Source of the DNA: VXPQ01 sp965232485
GTDB lineage: Bacteria; Bacteroidota; Rhodothermia; Rhodothermales; VXPQ01
DNA: 64,000 nt
Reading direction: 5' to 3'
Assembly: GCA_965232485.1 (NCBI GenBank)
Contig: OZ246975.1
Location: 620,001-684,000 of the forward strand
A program made the translations under genes and the position numbers. Numbering within the stretch: position 1 is the stretch's first letter; each line of letters opens with the position of its first letter. The notes beneath the pieces are model-generated. The model worked only from the letters and a program-made list of their open reading frames with translations. It was not told the origin of the DNA and did no database searches. This document shows, piece after piece, positions 61,525 through 64,000 of this stretch.

Positions 61525-63260
61525 ACATCACCAACGACGCAATACGGGAGCGACTACGATTGCATGAGGACTCTGGTTGGGAGTTCAAGCAGATCGAATT
61601 TCGCGGCAACCGCCCCGTAAAACCGACGCGGGACGATTGGGCGGACGAAATCACTGCGTTCGCTAATGCAACCGGAGGCGTCATTCTCTGTGGGGTGACC
61701 GATACGGGCGAGATTCAGGGTTTGCATTCGGAACAACTCGTTGCATTGGACCGACTGGTCGCTGAAGTATGCGCCAACAGCATCAAGCCCGCATTGCCAG
61801 TGGAAATACGCCATTGCAATCTGGACGGCAAAGCCATGATGCTGGTGCAAGTGCCCAGGGGTTCCGCCTTGCACGAGTGCAAGGGACGGAGTTTCATTCG
61901 TAGCGGCGCAAGTAAACGCGAAATGACAAGCGACGAACGGCTGCGCTTGTCGCAGGCAAGGAGCCAGGCGCGCTACTTGTGGTTTGACGAGCAAACCGTG
62001 CCAGATACGGGTTTCGAGACGCTGCACGAATCGCTCTGGGTTCCGCTGCTGAGCGCCGAGGGAAGAGCAAATCCCCGACCTGCGCTGGAGAAGATGCGAC
62101 TGCTTGGGCAAGACGACAAGGGCAATTTGCGGGCCACGGTGGCAGGCGTCCTCTGTTGTTGCCGGAATCCTGAAGAATGGCTGCCGCAGGCATGCATCAC
62201 CGCCACGCTGTATCGCGGAGCAGATCGGGCTTCGAGCCAAATCGATGCGCAGACCATCACGGGGCCGCTGCCCCGGCAGATTGCCGAAGCGGTTGCTTTC
62301 GCCGTGCGAAACATGCGCGTCGGCGCCCATAAAGACCCGGCCCGAATCGATCTGCCGCAATACAGTGCGCGGGCATTGTTCGAGGCCATCGCCAATGCAG
62401 TGGTGCATCGCGACTATTCGATGCAGGTAAGCCGGATTCGCCTGTCCATGTTCAAGGATCGGCTTGAAATCCAATCCCCTGGCATACTGGCAAACAGTCT
62501 CGGCATTGACGAGTTGCCGTACCGGCAGGCTACGCGCAACGAAGCGCTTGCTTCGGTCCTTGGCAAAACCCCGGTCAGCGGCGTCAGGGGCGCCGACGAG
62601 CGCGTTTACATTATGGAACGCCGCGGCGACGGCGTCCCCATCATTCAAAGAGAAACCGAGCAATTGGCCGGTCGTCCCCCGCATTTCGAAATGATTGGAG
62701 CGGCGGAATTGCGCGTTACCTTGCCCAGTGCGCCCACAGAGCCCAGCCCCGCGCGCGTGCAGGTTGACGTACGCACGGCCGGACGGGCATTGGCGGGCGC
62801 AGACGTGCTCCTCCTGTTCCCCAATAACACCTGGAAGCGCGCCTCTACGGATACGTTCGGGCGCGCCATGGTTGGCTTGCATACCGTCGCATTGCCGATG
62901 ACCGCGCTGGTGGCTGCGGATGGCTACGCGGCGCATGTGACGCGCAATTGGATGCCGTCGTCCAGAACGCTATCGGTGGAGCTGGAACCGCTACCGGGCG
63001 GAGGCAGCGTTATCTTTGACGAGGGGACCGGGTTCCTGCCTGGCTTGAAAGGACGCATCAACCCGATACGCGATAATCTTGATCGAACCTATTTATACGC
63101 CTCGAACATCGCTATCAACGAAGGCACGCCCCAACCCGTGCATTTTGCCCTTAACGAAGAATTGTCGCTGACCGATTCGGATGGCGCGCGGCGCCTGGCG
63201 CGCATTGTCGAAATCCTGGGCCGGTGCGCACTGCTTCAATATCGCTTTCCGGAATCGTGA
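61521..63260 (+). CDS. AlbA_2/Schlafen-like DNA-binding ATPase-fold protein at an R-M locus
   Basis: 579 residues. The N-terminal AlbA_2 domain (SGWEFKQIEFRGNRP, ITAFANATGGVILCGVTDTGEIQG, SFIRSGASKREMTSDE) is related to Schlafen and DNA/RNA-binding regulators. The middle has a HATPase_c_4-type helix LFEAIANAVVHRDYSM and LEIQSPGILANSLGIDELPYRQATRN. The last about 170 residues are not recognised. Such proteins are common companions of type I restriction-modification loci and other defence islands. It starts in the ATGA stop of an hsdM remnant and is followed by an intact hsdM after a duplicate leader. Confidence 0.88.
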   Translation: MNITNDAIRERLRLHEDSGWEFKQIEFRGNRPVKPTRDDWADEITAFANATGGVILCGVTDTGEIQGLHSEQLVALDRLVAEVCANSIKPALPVEIRHCNLDGKAMMLVQVPRGSALHECKGRSFIRSGASKREMTSDERLRLSQARSQARYLWFDEQTVPDTGFETLHESLWVPLLSAEGRANPRPALEKMRLLGQDDKGNLRATVAGVLCCCRNPEEWLPQACITATLYRGADRASSQIDAQTITGPLPRQIAEAVAFAVRNMRVGAHKDPARIDLPQYSARALFEAIANAVVHRDYSMQVSRIRLSMFKDRLEIQSPGILANSLGIDELPYRQATRNEALASVLGKTPVSGVRGADERVYIMERRGDGVPIIQRETEQLAGRPPHFEMIGAAELRVTLPSAPTEPSPARVQVDVRTAGRALAGADVLLLFPNNTWKRASTDTFGRAMVGLHTVALPMTALVAADGYAAHVTRNWMPSSRTLSVELEPLPGGGSVIFDEGTGFLPGLKGRINPIRDNLDRTYLYASNIAINEGTPQPVHFALNEELSLTDSDGARRLARIVEILGRCALLQYRFPES

Positions 63261-63283
63261 CGGTAAGTGTTGACGGCGCAGAG

Positions 63284-63363
63284 CCCGCCGGGCAAGTCTG
63301 TCGGGGGTTTCGTATTATTCGGGTTGGTTTTCCTCTGATAAACGAATGTCCTGAAACGGTATG
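63284..63363 (+). repeat. Direct repeat copy 2 (hsdM leader)
   Basis: Nearly identical to 61374-61453 (two mismatches). It ends in the ATG of hsdM. Confidence 0.95.
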
Positions 63364-64000
63364 GCCAGGCATAACGGCAGCGGCGCGACCGTCGGCTACG
63401 AGGCGGAACTCTGGCGAATGGCCAATACGCTCCGCGGCTCCATGGACGCCGCCGAGTACAAGCATGTGACGCTTGGCCTCATTTTCCTGAAGTATATCTC
63501 CGACGCCTTCGAGGAACGCCGCGCGGCGATTATAGAGGAACTGGGCGAAGACGCCGCCGAGGACCGCGACGAATATCTTGCGGAAAATATTTTCTGGGTG
63601 CCGTCCGAAGCGCGCTGGGCGAATCTGAAAGCCGGGGCAAGGCAGCCCGTCATCGGTCAGCTCGTGGACGACGCCATGTCGGGAATCGAGCGGGACAATC
63701 CCGCGCTGAAAGATGTGTTGCCAAAGGATTACGCCCGCCCCGTGCTGGACAAACAACGGCTCGGTCAACTCATTGATCTCATCAGCAATATCCAGGTGGG
63801 CGACGCCGAAGCCCGTTCGAGGGACGTATTGGGCCGGGTGTACGAGTATTTCCTGTCGCAGTTCGCAAGCGCCGAAGGCAAGAAGGGCGGCGAATTTTAT
63901 ACGCCGCGCTGCGTGGTCAAACTGCTGGTGGAAATGATCGAGCCGTACCGGGGGCGGGTGTACGATCCCTGCTGCGGATCGTCCGGCATGTTCGTGCAAT
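63361..64000 (+). CDS. hsdM: Type I restriction-modification DNA methyltransferase subunit M (3' partial)
   Basis: The visible 213 codons run off the right edge without a stop. HsdM N-domain: EAELWRMANTLRGSMDAAEYKHVTLGLIFLKYISDAFEERR, then DVLGRVYEYFLSQFASAEGKKGGEFYTPRCVVKLLVEM. SAM-binding motif I is YDPCCGSSGMFVQ near the edge. It N6-methylates adenine in the type I recognition site, together with HsdS, and HsdR uses the complex to restrict. The start is fixed by the ATG ending a duplicated leader; HsdS/HsdR are expected to follow outside the window. Confidence 0.93.
   Translation, partial: MARHNGSGATVGYEAELWRMANTLRGSMDAAEYKHVTLGLIFLKYISDAFEERRAAIIEELGEDAAEDRDEYLAENIFWVPSEARWANLKAGARQPVIGQLVDDAMSGIERDNPALKDVLPKDYARPVLDKQRLGQLIDLISNIQVGDAEARSRDVLGRVYEYFLSQFASAEGKKGGEFYTPRCVVKLLVEMIEPYRGRVYDPCCGSSGMFVQ

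Overview
The window is about 64 kb of GC-rich bacterial chromosome. Two secreted proteases end in the Bacteroidota-style NYPNPFNPET sorting tail. Together with SurA/PpiC lipoproteins beside a MoxR ATPase, TAT/Sec-exported sulfatase-type catabolic enzymes and a high-GC, diderm gene set, this suggests a Rhodothermota (Rhodothermia/Balneolia-like) organism. That assignment is an inference from gene content; there is no rRNA here to confirm it.

Layout. 1-4.4 kb: the 3' part of a large Met-zincin protease, then a copper P1B-ATPase. 4.4-12.9 kb: a scrambled accessory region with a second secreted protease, fragments of the copA 3' end, truncated ATPase and restriction-enzyme genes, a 23-bp tandem repeat, HNH endonuclease, AlkD-type glycosylase, EcsC protein, and an IS5-family insertion sequence with inverted repeats. 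12.7-17 kb: 40-bp repeats beside a tyrosine recombinase, miaA, a secreted unknown, and a TetR regulator preceded by five evenly spaced palindromes. 18-29.7 kb: mostly housekeeping (fused glycosyltransferase-methyltransferase, anti-sigma kinase, glycosyltransferase, glnS with YqeY tail, glycosylasparaginase, ABC ATPase, gltX).

29.9-35.4 kb is a plus-strand operon-like run of three peptidyl-prolyl isomerase/chaperones and moxR, probably serving outer-membrane biogenesis. 35.4-42.8 kb (minus) holds PgpH, a sodium symporter, ligA and a RodZ-like protein with a 21-bp repeat tract. A tRNA-Lys lies at 43.4 kb, followed by an AT-rich island with a small lipoprotein, a secreted HEAT-like protein and a possible toxin tip. 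A K+ channel with a zinc ribbon, a Ca2+/Na+ exchanger and a subtilase follow. 49-56.6 kb is a set of exported catabolic genes (NIPSNAP, SMP-30-like, sulfatase, esterase, TIM-barrel isomerase, DM13, FAH hydrolase). 56.6-60.9 kb is parE-parC. The right edge enters a type I restriction-modification locus in which an AlbA_2/Schlafen-like gene sits between two nearly identical leader copies and the remnant of an hsdM 3' end.

A recurring theme is small dispersed elements whose ends match the inverted repeats of the IS5-family element. Some overlap gene boundaries: one supplies a stop codon to one gene and the N-terminus of the next. The most distinctive unexplained signals are the phased palindrome array upstream of the TetR gene, the duplicated hsdM leader, and the palindrome-plus-promoter element left of the IS.
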